64,000 nucleotides of DNA, taken from assembly GCF_002775205.1 (NCBI RefSeq), contig NC_036456.1, positions 9,017,463 to 9,081,462 on the forward strand, in the 5' to 3' direction. Origin of the DNA: Xiphophorus maculatus (Eukaryota > Chordata > Actinopteri > Cyprinodontiformes > Poeciliidae). A program made the position numbers and the translations under genes. Shown here in pieces: positions 32,740 through 46,700 of this stretch (its first letter is position 1; each line of letters begins with the position of its first letter). The notes beneath the pieces are model-generated. The model ran no database searches and was not told the DNA's origin. It saw only the letters and a program-made list of their open reading frames with translations.

Positions 32740-35700
32740 AATAATAAATTAATTAAATTAAATCAAAAATATTTGCCAAACCCTCACACTCAGCTATGAC
32801 TCTGTTTACCTGTTAAATAAATGCAACTATGATAAATATATTGAGTATTTATTTGTTCTGATAAGAATAAGATCAAATGTTTTAGTTTATTGTTGTTTTT
32901 CTGATGAGTTAAAACTTCATTTTATAAACTTCACATCCTGACTGAAGACAGAACATCTGCAGACGTTCTGCACGGCTACGGAAACTTCACACTCATCTCT
33001 ACTGGTAAAAACGTGATAAAAGTTTTTAATGAATAATTTAAGTCTCTTGTATCAGATCATGTTTCATTTTTCATCTTTGTTATATAATATTTTCATTTCT
33101 CCCACATTAGTTGTATGGGATATAAAGTTCTGTGCTAAAGTCTGATTTTACAATAAACAGCTTTTCAAAATGTTTGCACAGAAATGTTTGTGTTAGTAAT
33201 TTGTCACTGAAATAACCTGTTTGAAGTTGCAGCAAACACATCAAGAACAAATGGTTATACTAAGTAAAGCTACACAAATACAATGGAAGATAAAGTAGAT
33301 ATTACAGCAGACAAGATGTCAAAGACGATGTTCTTCTAATCTGCATCATTCATACAGATAAAGTGATCTACTTACAGAGTGAGACCAGAACCCTGGGTGA
33401 GGTGTTCCCCATCCTGACCTCAACCTGGAACCATGTGTTGCTCTGCTTTGGTCCAATAATCTTCCTTTCATAACATGCTGCCTCTGCAACGTCTCTAGAG
33501 AAATGGAGCCGTCTGAAACAGGATCAACGTTTTATCTGAGAATGACGGGACAACGTTTATTTTAAACACTGACATCACTGCACTGAGTTTCTGCTGTGAT
33601 GTTTCCGCTCCAATGATGACAAGTTGTGGTAAAAGAAGCACAGGACTTTTTTTTCTTTTTTTTTTGCAAAAGAGTTAATAAAAAATAAAATCAATAGATA
33701 AGCTTCTTCTGCTTTTTTAAAACCATAAAATGAAATTCACTTTAAATAAACTGTAAACAGCATTATTGTAACACATGAATAGTTTAAGTGTTTAATTCAC
33801 TACTTGGTTTGTGTTGCGTGCGAACTCTCTGGCAAACAAACCATAAAATCCCCTTTTCATCTAAAAACAAGTGATGGTGAGAATGATCTCACCTATCACA
33901 GATATATAAGGTCTTAGGTGTGAATAAACAGACATGAGATCAGACAGTGTGAAATAGTTTGGAGTTTAACCTGTTGGACCCTAAGGGGGTATAAATAAAT
34001 TTCTGCCTGACAAAAACACACAAAAGTAAATCACTTATAGCCTCAGAGCTATTAGATTTAAATAGATTTAAGAAGAAACTCTAAAAATGTACGGAGAGTG
34101 AAAAAAGTTTCTGTGTTTCATTTAGCAGCGTCTGTTTGTGATACAAGAAGAAGGATGGAAAATCTTATTTTCAGCAGAATAATCCTCTAACAATGATATC
34201 AGTCAAACCTACACCACACACTGACCTTTAACCTGATCCTAACTTTAGCCTCATCTACAATATGTCATATATTAATTTCTTAGCTCAGCATAAAGAAGCC
34301 GTTAGCAGCTCTGCTAACCCAGCATGGGTTTTGGCTGTGAGGTCGTGGAAAAGCATTTGGTTTTCTGATGTTACTTAATTTTCAGTTTTCTTTACTAAAT
34401 ATTTCACTTTAGTCCAGATCTTCCACCAAGAGACGAGGAAACATTACAGAGTGTCCTGCAGAAACTCTATAAATACAATTGCAAATGTGCTGAGCTTCAT
34501 CTTCAGTGACATCCTGCTCAAGAAATGTTGACCAAAGAAGCAGAAGTTCTCTTTAATAGTATGACGACTCAGCACTGCCCTCTTGTGGCAGGCTTTTGAA
34601 TACAGACTGCAGGCCATTGTTTCAGAGTTTAGGTCTGGCACTTCCTTCCTGGTGTTTTAATCTAAATTGTCCATTCAACTGAATCTAAAAATTGTCCCAT
34701 TTATTCTAGTTTCAGAAGAAATAATATGTGTTTCAAGACTCTCTGAATTGTTGTTTGTGCTAAGCTAACATGGTTGTTGCAGCTTCAGGCAGCAGCTGTG
34801 TTTTCAGTGAGGATGAGGATGTTGAGCTTGATGATGGATGTGTGAGATGTTCTGCTGCCGTTTCCTCCACAGCCAATCAGACTGGATGGAGCAGGTTCAT
34901 GTGAAGCAGCAGAATCCTGCAGACACACAAGTTTTCTTCCTGGATGGATCACCGGACATTCAGCCCTTTACTGGAACTCTGACAGAAATGACTACTTAAT
35001 AGCACCATCTGCTGGCCACTATCTGTAAGCACAAGTCACTGACAGAAGAAGGTGGGATTTTTTCCCCCCACCAAGATTCACAGATTAAATAAATAATGTT
35101 CACTGTTGTTATCAGGAAATGAAGTAAAACACACTTTTCTTTTCTGTTTTTTATTGTTAATATATTACTTTCAATAACTGGAAAATGCATTTTAATTGAT
35201 TTTGTATCAGGTATTGTATCTCCAACTGCTACTCCACTGTTTTAATTTTTCAACTCTCTAAAAATAACAATATTGTAAAAAATGAATTGATGTTTCTTTT
35301 ATTTTCCTCCTGATACTTAAAACCTAGAAAGAGCAAAAAACAAAAACTGCTTTCATTAAAGCACTTAGCTTTCTTTTTTTTTTAAATTAGTCTTCGGTCA
35401 TCTATTATTTCTTAAAGCAGCATGCAGGTTTGTCACTCTATACTCTATACAGAACAAATCCTGAACAAATAATAATAAATTAACACACTGTGATAATTGG
35501 AGCTGTTTGTCATTGTTGCCGTTTCCTCCACAGCCCAAACACACTGGATGGATCAGGTTCATGTGAAGCAGCAGAATCATGAAGACACACAAGTTTTATT
35601 CCTGCGTCACATTATTGAACTGGCGGCCAGTTTCTGGACCGATAACTTGGAAAACTATGACTTAATGTCTCCATCTGCTGGCCACTAGCTGTAAACACAA

Positions 35701-36715
35701 GTCAGGGACAGAACACAGCGTCTATTTTTGGTAATGAATCATTTAAATAAATAATGTTTATTGTAGAACAGGGTATTTATGTAAGTGTTTAATTATAATT
35801 ACTTTTGACAATACTAAAAATTTCAAAATATCCACAACAGCCCTGTGTAGCACTATAAAATATAGTAGTAATATAAAATGTGATTTATTAAAATATTACA
35901 TTTGATTTACAATTACTGTCAAATTGTTCATTTCCTCATTTGTTTGTGTGAGACAATAAAGAAAATGATCAAACACTACCTACTATTTAATGAATACCTG
36001 AATAACGTCTCTGTGTTGTAGAGACTATGTCATTTATTCATGTTTATACATTTATACATCTAGATATTTATGCACATTTCTATAAAAACATACACCAATT
36101 ACAAACTGCGTCACAGTCTTGTGACACAGTTTGTAAATTACACAGTTGAGTATTAAATTGCATCTCATGGAACATGAAAAATATGTCATTTGTTAATACT
36201 GAACTTTAATCATAAAAATACTCATGTTCCACTACTCACATTTGCTTAAAATTTCAGAAAACCACTTTGAGAAGCAAACAGAAAGACACCAAATTTACAA
36301 ATTTACCTAATTCATACAGTTAGACGAAAGTTCATCCAAATATTAAAAAAAAAAAAAAAAAAAAATGTTTGAATTTTAAGGATAAACATATTTTTACATA
36401 TCCCCCGTGTTTACCATTGTACTGTTGAGAAATTAAAAAGAATTTGAGTAATTTTAATTAACTCAAAACAGGAAAAGTTTTGTTTGATTTCATGAATCAT
36501 GTATTTTTATACAGAGTGTGTAACTAATATACTCACTCTGTATATTAAAGCAAAGTAAAGCAGAATTACCAGTATAATAAATAACTGGGAATGTTGAGAG
36601 GGATTATTTTAACACATACAAAGCAACAGTTAAAATCAGTTTTATGAAAGGTTAATATTTGGCTTGTCACAATAGATCCTACAAAAATGACATGAGTTAG
36701 AAGCTGTAGACTGAA
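32740..36715. other. Gene-free stretch, period 2 (equivalent of 680-4660)
   Basis: Upstream of gene E's leader exon and downstream of gene A. Same content as the period-1 stretch, including the diverged direct repeats (34,858-35,049 and 35,519-35,711) and a poly-A run near 36,344-36,364. No supported gene. Confidence 0.6.
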
Positions 36716-36721
36716 CTACAC

Positions 36722-39700
36722 CTAGATGGTGTTATTGTTCTCTGGTCCTGAGTTGATTTCTGAATAAACAGCCTCTTCTTTTGCTCCAGGGCGCCCCCTA
36801 CCTGTGAAAGGACAACGACTGTAAGACTTCAATGTACTTTTTCATACACAAATTACTTTTTTTTTTACTCGATTTAAACTTTACATTCCTACAATAATTT
36901 TTCCTGTAAATTCTTAATTCTAAATACAAGTAGGTAATAAGCACAAATTCACTTTCGGTTTATTTTATTTTTGAATATTGTATCACATGTCTAAATATTT
37001 ATATTTTTACTTACATCAAGACGGGTTACAGTGTGTAAAAACATTTAAGCATTTCTATTTTGTCACAAAAAGAAGCTTTGTTTTTGTCAAACATTGGTCG
37101 ATAGCGATGGAAAGTAAAATATTAAGTTGGAGTTGACTGTACCTTTCATTCCTGATTCCAGACGATAGTAAACAGCGCCCTCTACTGGTTCATTTGGGAT
37201 ACCTGTTCAAATAAACAAGTCACAATTTCTAAAAAAACAAACAAAAAACAAAGTGATCTAAACTAGGCTGATATTTTTCTTCTTTAAGTTGTTTTTGTGA
37301 CTTACTCTCTTTCCCAAAGTTTTTCAGTTCAATGAGAGAGTAGGTTGCATCTCTGGGTTTGTCTGCCACTGAAACATTTCAGGATTTTTCAGATCAGTTG
37401 CCTGCATTTGAACATGCAGCAGTTATATCTGGTGGAAAAGATTCACTTTACCATTTCCACTGGAGTCTGAGAAGTTGACCGACTCGTAGATATGATCGTC
37501 ACCTACAGTGCAGGAAAAAAAGTGAATAGAATATTGCATTAACTCACACGCAGCCATTTGTTGATTTCACTGAGCAAATTCTAAAGCTTTCCTTACTGAA
37601 TATGTAAACGCAATCTTATCGATACAAATGATAACATAGCTAAAAATGTCTAGAGTATTAAGGACAAAAATTGTTTAATTTCTGACCATGCAGAGGAGAG
37701 CTGCTCTCATTGGTGTCATTCTTGTTGAATCCATTATTTACTCCGCAGCTGATTTTTAACAGCTTCCACCTAAAACAGTGTAAATGGTGTAAATCTTTTC
37801 ACAAAAATGTATCAATTTTAGATATTTGAGGTGAAGTGATGCGCTTTACTGACCAGCGGCAGCGTAAATCTGTGAACAACAAATATATTCTCTTAATACT
37901 TCATCGTTCAAATATTGTTACTATACCTTAACAATGACCAATCTCACCTTTGGACCGCCTGTAGTACCACAGTAACACCAGAAGAAGAACCAGGAGGATT
38001 CCACCGACAGGTCCGATGATCATAAGGACATCAGATGAAGAGCTGACAGGAGTGGACACTGTTACTGGAAAGAACAGTGTCATGTTCATTTTGGTTTGTT
38101 TTTTTTACAATCTCATTTACTTCTTACTCAGTTATTAGAAAAATAGAGTTTACATGTAGAACCTAAAATGTAAACTAAAATGAAAATAAAACTCAACAAA
38201 AAATGTCTTCAGACACATTTTGTCCCCCAGCTGAGCAGAATCCCCACCTACAACCAACTGATAGATACGTATCCATAGCAACTAAATCTGGACGTCCTCC
38301 ATGTTCCTTTGAACACACACTATGCAGTTTAAATATAATCATAGAAAGGTTTACAGAAATATATTGAATACCATTATCAATGTTAGGTCTCATTAACATA
38401 ATGTTGTTTCTATCGCCTAAATGTTCATTTAAAGGGAAAAAAGTATTTTCTTTAGAAAGAAAGAAAGAAAACATTTTTCCTATTTGCAAATTGTTTCTTT
38501 TTGTGGGTAGTCATTTTTTATTAGGTTTTCATCTCATGTGCAGTCTTTTGACAAAATGTTTTTGTTTATTATGCATTGACTCTTAGATTTACACTACATC
38601 AACAACATACTCACCTAATGGAAAACAATGAAAAAACATCTTAAAAGCTTTTTCATATATTAGCTTTTTCACTGCAAACTTCTTGACATGCTACTTCAAA
38701 GTCATATATTAGTGAAAATATTTAGAACTTTTAGCCATTTATATCATTTCCACATATATCTTTTCTATTGAGAATAAAATGTGCAGCTACAGTTAAAATC
38801 AAACAGGAGGGGCCAGCGTGACAGTGCATTTTCAATCAGTGCCACATTTGTTTGCGATGAGGATAAGATTGTTTTCCCATGATTAGACACCAGCAGAGAG
38901 AGAGAAAAAAAACACAAATACCTTATCACTTGAATGGAATATAATCAGAATATTTAAACTGTGTTTTGAATTTGCAGAGCACATTTCAGCAACAAGGCAG
39001 TTCAAAGGGTTTTGAACTGACTTTTCCGGACGACGCTCAGCTAGTCTTTGGGCTCCGACCAAAACCAGCTGCCTGGTTTTATTACATGTTGGGCTGGTCA
39101 TGACGAAAAAAAAATATGACTCACCTGACACAGACACTGGGATCTTTTCACTCCACTTTGTCAAAGAATGCCAGTCGTCTCTGCGTCTACACTGACACAT
39201 GTACTCTTCACTACTGGACTCATTAACATTGACAGTCAGATGTTTATCATTTCCCATTTTTACAGTTTTCCCATCTCTCCTCCATTCACACGTCCAATCA
39301 GTGGTTTCTCCTCCCTGGACCTCACATGTCAGAGTGATCGACTCACCACTGAACATCTGAGGCCAGTTTGGTTGTCGAGTCACAACAACCTTGTTGGAAA
39401 CTGTTTCCATCAGATATGGACAGTTGAAAACAAACCAAAACATAAAAATAAATTAAAAACACCTCATGAGTTTAAGCTAAAAAGTAAAGAATAATCAACT
39501 GCATTTAAAATAAATAATTGAACTTACAGCTTATTGTGATGCTGACTTCGTCACTTACAAGACTTTGATAGTTTTCATTTCCTCTCATTCCCAGACATCG
39601 GTATATTCCTGCTTGTGCTACATTAATATCTCTGTTTTCTTCATCAGTGAGTTGAACTTCAGGTGTGTTTTTGGTCCTTATGTACCATTTGTATTTCCAT

Positions 39701-40615
39701 CCAGCAGAGGGCAGAGAGCAGCTCAGTGTCACACTGCCCCCTACTGGTATGGTTGTAGGACCTGCAGTCAGTGTGGGTTTGGGTTGAGCTGATGTTAATG
39801 AAATGAAATAAAAACGTCAGTTAATATGTTTAGTTATTGTTCAGTCAGACTGAGAACAAATATTCAAATGTCTCATCATAATATATGACAAAAATCTATA
39901 ATTGAGTTTCTCTAATGGGAATCACGTGTTATCTTGAAATAGTTATCTTAATTTAAAAACCCAAATAAAAAAAAGAAAGAAAAAGAAGAGAAAACAAAAG
40001 ATGACAAACAATTTATGCTATTCTGTGATTAGCTCACCTAATGAAAAATAACTAGGAACAAAAAAAAAGCTAAAGTGATTTTCTGCATATAGATTTAACT
40101 TACAGAGGAGTAAACATGTGTATTAGCTACACAACTCTCAACAATGTACAAATCTGGTTGAATAAGATCATTTGGACTCACCAGTAACAGTTAAAGAGAC
40201 AGTATCACTGCACTTGGTATCACCAGAGCTCTTCCTGAGTCCACAACACTGGTATTCATCACTGTGATCGATTTGGATAGGTAGTAATGTGAAGCTTTTG
40301 TACGGGTTGGAGCGAAGAAATTGTTCTCCATTTTTTTTTATCTCATATTCCCAGTCGGTGTCTTTGCCTTCATTCATGTCACAAATGAACGTCACGCTCT
40401 CTCCAGGATGAAAAGTCGACCAGTTGGGATCAATAGTCAGAATTGCGCCTAAAACGCAGCACAACACATTTAGCACATTTATCATGCAGTTTATACAGAC
40501 GTGGTTCATCCTGAGATTATAAATAAATATGAAGAATAAAAGAGAAAATACCTTCAGCATGTCTGCAGCAGAGAAGTGCATTCATCACTAAAATAAAACC
40601 TAAAACTTTTGTCAT
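36722..40615 (-). CDS. FCRL/LITR-like receptor A, intact copy (445 aa)
   Basis: Single-pass immune receptor. Exons: SP 40552-40615 (MTKVLGFILVMNALLC...), D1 40182-40448, D2 39528-39788, D3 39125-39400, TM 37948-38064, tail 37854-37869, 37687-37769, 37452-37502, 37306-37368, 37143-37202, 36722-36801. Summed length 1,338 bp, divisible by three, open throughout, ending ...NNNTI-stop. Each Ig exon has its Cys pair (FICDMN/YQCC; LSC/YRC; LTC/YMC). TM (LMIIGPVGGILLVLLLVLLW) has no charged residue, so no adaptor pairing is suggested. Four tyrosine motifs, HIYESV, ATYSLI, AVYYRL and AVYSEI, each sit in their own phase-1 exon at ~21-23-residue spacing. They fit YxxI/L/V but not strict ITIM at Y-2. Ligand unknown. 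Family placement rests on D2/D3 patterns (IPVGGSVTL, PNWPQMFSGESITLTC). Confidence 0.88.
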
Positions 40616-41220
40616 TATTAATGTTAAAAGTTCACAAACAAGCACAGAGTGTTGCTTCGTAACGTCCAGCTCTGACACTAACACGTTCTTTTCATATCAC
40701 TGAAATTTCCGATCAGTAGCGCTAGTTTCCTGTTCTGTGAGCTCATGGTCACTTTTTTTATCTTCATCTGAGAAACATCATAGCTAAAGAATAAGTACTA
40801 CCACAAATATTTTGACACTTCCCACACAATGTTTTGACACTTAGTTTAACTTCCTTAAACTAAGGTGACTCATGAAAAGACACCCCAGTTAAACGGTTTT
40901 AGGTAACCATTTGTTTAAAGGTCATGTTCAGTTTAGCTTAAATTAAAAGATTCATTTGCTCAAAAACTAGACGAAGATATGATGTGCAAAACAAACAAAA
41001 AATTCTCAAAAACCTAATGTAAATAGGAGAGAATGAAGATAACAGATTTTGCAAATTATTACATTAGTGAACGTTCTAATATATAGAATTTTTCTCATTA
41101 AATAAAAGATTAGTTTAAAATTTAGTAAAAAAAACTACAAAAGAAGAGCAGTCAATGCACATACTGTCAAAAGTGAACATTTTGTTCATTTTTTTCTATT
41201 TTATCTGCGCCATTCAAACA

Positions 41221-41228
41221 CAGGAAGT
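41221..41228. promoter_or_regulatory. Conserved ETS/PU.1-like site upstream of gene A (period 2)
   Basis: CAGGAAGT about 605 bp upstream of the start, same context as 9,169-9,176. The equivalent for gene B in this period is 47,835-47,842. Confidence 0.4.
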
Positions 41229-42435
41229 GACATCGCTGCACAACAAGCCTGATTTCCTGGCCTGATAATGACATTCTGTGTGTCGGAGGAATATTCTTTA
41301 CGTTTTATTTTGGCACAAGTTGCACTGAATTGATCAAAACAACCTAAAAAATTGTTTTTTATTTTGGAATTTAAAACCTCCGACTTCAGTCTTTTGTCTT
41401 TCACCATGGAGAACTGACACTTCCTGTCCACCTAACAGAAGCCATTTTGGGTTAAACTGCTTAATAAGGCTTTAAGCTTTAGTATAGGGCCTTTAATCAA
41501 TTGTTTGACATGTTATTTTAATAAGTACACAATAAAATCACAATTTGTTTCACATGTTAACAACCTCATTGTTCATCTTGTTAAATCTTTCTGCAGATTG
41601 TGGAATCAATTTTAATACCAGTAAACTGACCAAGCAATGAAAGTCCACATGTAGGATCATTTTCCACCAGTTTGAAAATAACTTATTCCATTCTTTCTGC
41701 TTTTAACTTGTAATGGACTGAATACTCATGTAGATATCATCTTGGACTGGAAACTTAAATACTATTTTCTGTTGACACTGAACAAAACTTTAAAACAGTC
41801 CAATCAACATCATTAATGTTTTACACACCATGCATTCATGAACTTTCACTCATTTTATTGAAAACAGGCACCGATATCCAAACTCTGTGACAATTTCGTA
41901 TTTATTGCAAACATAGCATAACTGTAAAAGCTACAAATCCAGCTACGTAGGAAAGAACGGAGTTTGTAATTTTCATCTTTAATTTTATTTCACAAGAATC
42001 TTACAACATTTCAATTTATGAATGTGCGACCTATCCTATTTATGACATGAGCGAAAATGTAAAATTAGAGCGCATCTGATTCTTGAAGAGATATAGCATA
42101 ATTAAATTATCTTTGGCATCTTAAAGCTGCAGAAATACAATAATCATCACAACATATAATGAAAACAGGGCAGCAGAATTGTCCAGTGTTGTTTCTGATC
42201 GTAAAATAATGTGGAGTATCTGTTGCTGCTGGACTCCAATCTCCTGCTGAGAGAGAGAGAGAGCATATATTTATAAAATTATCATGTGCTTTAATTTGTC
42301 CAAAAGAAACATCTTGGATAATAAAGTTTTTGCGTGAATGACGAGGATGTTATTTACCTTTTTGTTGTTCGGGTTACTAGTTCTCACCTTCACTGGGGTC
42401 TAAAACAGAAACCGGATATCAGAACAGTTTATTAT

Positions 42436-43632
42436 TAAAAGGGGCAGTATTATTTTCCAGGCACACATTGTCATTGTATAACACAATCAAGCAAATATTT
42501 TACTTTTAGTTGTTATGAAAACGCATTTACATTTCAAATAAGACTTAAAAGAATTTTGACTTTGTAACTTAAAACCCTGGAATTGGGGCTGTGTCTCTTT
42601 AAGAAGCTCCTGCTTTTTCTGAAACCCCGCCTCCAGGAAACTCCGCCTCCTCATAACAACATCGCTTCTCTGTTAACCCTTTAACAACATTTTTATTAGT
42701 GTTGAACTGAGAAGTAGCTCATATAATGAGCTCAGGAGGTACCAATTCCAAAACACCCAGTGTTTGCCAATTGCTGCAGGCTAGTTTGAAGGAGCTGAGT
42801 GGAGGAGTTGTGGGGGAAGGGCTGCTCTGTGAGGAGGAAGCTCAGAAGTTTGGAAGCTGCAGCTCAGAGGAGGAGCTTCGTCTTGAAGGCGGAGCTAAGT
42901 CCACCAGGCATTTTGCACAGCTGAATGGTTGCCATGGGAGATTAAAAGATTTCTCAAACATGCATGAAAGAATCAAGGCAACACTCCAAGTACCGTATTT
43001 TCGGGACTGTAGAGCGCACCTCACTATAAGCCGCACAAACAAAGTTTAAAAAAAAAAAAAAAACGTGAAACGTACATATACTGTATATAAGCCACACTGG
43101 GTTATAAGCCACTGGTATCTCAGCCGCTTTCGGTTTTCCACACTACTGCAGCGGAGGCCTGCGTCCTTAATAAATCTGCTATTAAGGACGCAGCCCTTAA
43201 TAGCTCCAACGCCGAACCATGGATTCATTCATGCCAAGCTCAGTGCAGCGGCTATTGATCTGATCGATAGCCTTCAACTTAAAACCGGCATCATATGAAC
43301 TTTTTCGTGTTGTTTTCATGATGATTGGGTTTGAGTTTGAAAACATTTCTGTGTCGTGCCTGCTGCTAGCATGTGCTTGTTCTAAATGAAAATCAGTACT
43401 TTCTTCTTTGTTTTCCAATTTTGACTTCCAATGATTCACTTCGTGCTAAAGAGCCCCCTGGTGGTTGAAGAAAAATACACAGAAAAGCCTCACCAGGCTG
43501 TAAGCCGGATGGTTCAAGAATGTGGGGAAAAAAGTAACGGCTTATAGTCCGAAAAATACGATATGTATTTTAACGACAAAATACCATTTTAACAGCTTAA
43601 AAAGTCGACTTTACATAAAACTGCCCCTATAA
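42436..43632. mobile_element. Putative MITE-like element (period 2)
   Basis: Same AGGGGCAGT inverted ends as 10,381-11,572, with the pogo-type fragment inside. It differs from the left copy by a few single-base changes. Confidence 0.5.
42993..43561 (-). mobile_element. pogo-type transposon fragment (period 2)
   Basis: Ends read TA-CCGTATTTTCGGGACT and, on the other strand, TA-TCGTATTTTTCGGACT. The same helix-turn-helix remnant is encoded at 43,197-43,439 on the minus strand and the same hairpin lies at 43,159-43,193. This copy has the cleaner left terminus. Confidence 0.65.
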
Positions 43633-43780
43633 AATCTGAATTGTGATCAATGTCCATCAGAAGGTGCTTGAGAATAACTAGAAAAGTCAAAAGTGGCAAG
43701 ACAGTTAACCCTCCCAAAAAATAAATAAATAAATGCATTTATAGATAAAAGAATAATAACAATGATAATATCACTGACCT

Positions 43781-46700
43781 TCATGCTGAGCTTTTATGTC
43801 CTGGTCTCACATTAACGTAAACAGAACCTTCCTCTGGATTATGACACCTCTCTGTTAAAATGGCAACATGCATGAACATTTAAATTTAAATTCACAATCT
43901 ACTGAATGTTTACTAATAACTCATCTTTGTGAAGAGTTAAAGTTCAGAGTGTTTCACAGCATTGTGAAATTCATGTGTTTCTGAAATATTTCCGCATGTT
44001 GAATGAGCCGGCTTTAATCTCCTTAAATAACTTGAATGTTGCAGGTCGGCTTTAAAACATGAACGTTACCATTTCCAGTGGCTCCACTTGGATGTACCGT
44101 CTCATACAGAGAGGTGGTGCCTGCAGTAAACAAAAACATTTCAAGATTAAAGTTTGGATCTGAAAGCAATTATATTAATCATATTACTTTTATGTCTTAC
44201 TCTTTCCATTGAATATAATCGTTTGTAATTTTGAACCATTTGCCCTGAACAAACTCATGCTAATGACATAACTGTATTTTATTATGTAGAGCAGCAGAGC
44301 CATGACTTTGGTGCATTAATTATGACAAAACGTTCAGCACAAAAAGTTCAATTATTAGAAATAATTAGCTCCATTTGGACTTTGAGCCTTTAAATATGTC
44401 TGTATATTTGCTTTTATAAAGATGAATCAACAAAAACATGAAAACAAATTATTATAAATAATAATGACATTTATTTAGTGACCAACCATGTAGCAGAGAG
44501 CTGTAAAGGTGACCTTCAGTCTGATCCACTCCATGATTGGTGGCAGAGCTCTGGCTGCTGAACAATTTAAAAATATTTAAGCGAATTAAAGGTGAAAGAA
44601 TCAGAAGTTCATGTTTAAAATGAAAAGACAGATATTACAAACTGACCTGATGCAGCATAAAACTGTGGAAGATTGAAAAATGAATTGGCATCATTAACAC
44701 CAGAATTAAACAGATGAAATGTATTTAAAAATTACAGATTTATGACACATTTTCTTATTTAATAAAGTATTTTTGGTGATGAAATAATCTGATCCGGTGT
44801 GAGAAGAAAATGTTCTCACCATTGGACCGTCTGTAGTGCCACAACAAGAGCAGGAGGACGATGAGAACGATTCCACTAAACGGTCCAACAATTAAGAGCA
44901 AAGGAAATGAAGAGCTGACTGGACTGGACACCATTACTGGAAAACATAAGTAATGTATTGTTAGTTATTATTATACCCTAAGACATGATTTCCTACTAAA
45001 GAATTTAAATGTGACATCAAGGTTGGACTCAGACATTCTCAGTCTCTGTATTGATTTTTCTCAAGCAGTTCAATGTTTTTACTGTCTAAACTGAATTAAA
45101 TGGTTTAGATCTGCAGTTAAAAAAAGTCATGAAGCTTTGCTGTAGGAACGCTCACCTGTAAACATCTGTTAGACATGACGATAATGACATCAATAACTGT
45201 TTCGATTGCTAAAAATCTTTAAATGAGAAATGAAGCTATAACAGTCACTGTAAACAAGAAACACTAACAATGAATTAAATGTCTTTAGTGCTTTTGTAGC
45301 ATTTATGCATCTTTTTAATAAAAACATTTGGATTGAAGTTTAAATGTGGAAAATGGACTATATTTTTGGTCACTAACATGTATGCTGACATACTATGATT
45401 TCTAATAGTAAATTATAGGGAAGATGGATAAAAACAGGTTTTGTTATCCATATATTCCTTTGATTCCAGGCAAGAGACAAGCAGGAAGTTTTAACCAACA
45501 CTATTAACTCATTTCTTAGCTAGAATATTTATCAAACTCTGCAAACTGTATTTTTAATGATTACAAAAATAAATATTCAATGATCTACTATAACTTATTA
45601 GTACATTCAAGGAGATGCTTATCTGAGTTGGGCTGGCCCCAAAAATATGACTCACCTGACACAGACACTGGGATCTTTTCACTCCACTTTGTCACAGAAA
45701 ACCAGTCGTCTCTGCGTCTACACTGACACATGTACTCTTCACTACTGGACTCATTAACACTGACAGTCAGGTGTTTATCATTTCCCACTTTTACAGTTTT
45801 CCCATCTCTCCTCCATTCACACGTCCACTCAGTGGTTTCTCCTCCCTGGACCTCACATGTCAGAGTGATCGACTCACCACTGAACATCTGAGGCCGGTTT
45901 GGTTGTCGAGTCACAACAACCTCATTGGAAACTGTTTCCATCAGATATGGACAGTTGAAAACAAACCAAAACATGAAAATAAATTAAAAACACCTCATGA
46001 GTTTAAGCTAAAGAGTAAAGAATAATCAACTGCATTTAAAATAAATAATTGAACTTACAGCTTATTGTGATGCTGACTTCGTCACTTACAAGACTTTGAT
46101 AGTTTTCATTTGGTCTCATTCCCAGACATCGGTATATTCCTGCTTGTGCTACATTAATATCTCTGTTTTCTTCATCAGTGAGTTGAACTTCAGGTGTGTT
46201 TTTGGTCCTTATGTACCATTTGTATTTCCATCCAGCAGAGGGCAGAGAGCAGCTCAGTGTCACACTGCCCCCTACTGGTATGGTTGTAGGACCTGCAGTC
46301 TGTGTGGGTTTGGGTTGAGCTGATGTTAATGAAATGAAATAAAAACGTCAGTTAACACGTTTAGTTATTCTTCAGTCAGATTGAGATCAAATATTCAAAT
46401 GTCTCATCATAATATATGACAAAAATCTATAACTGAGTTTCTCTAATGGGAATCACGTGTTATCTTGAAATAGTTATCTTAATTTAAAGACAGAAATAAA
46501 AACAGAGAAAAAACAAAAAAAACAATTTATGCTATTCTGTGATTAGCTCACCTAATGAAAAATAACATTATTGATAAAATAGTAAGTTTAATTGCATTTC
46601 ATAGAATTTTGTTTTCTGTGGATGGGTGGGTTGAAACTGCTGAGGTTAAAATATAATTTTTCGAGGAACAACAAAAAAGCTTAAATGATTTTCTGCATAT

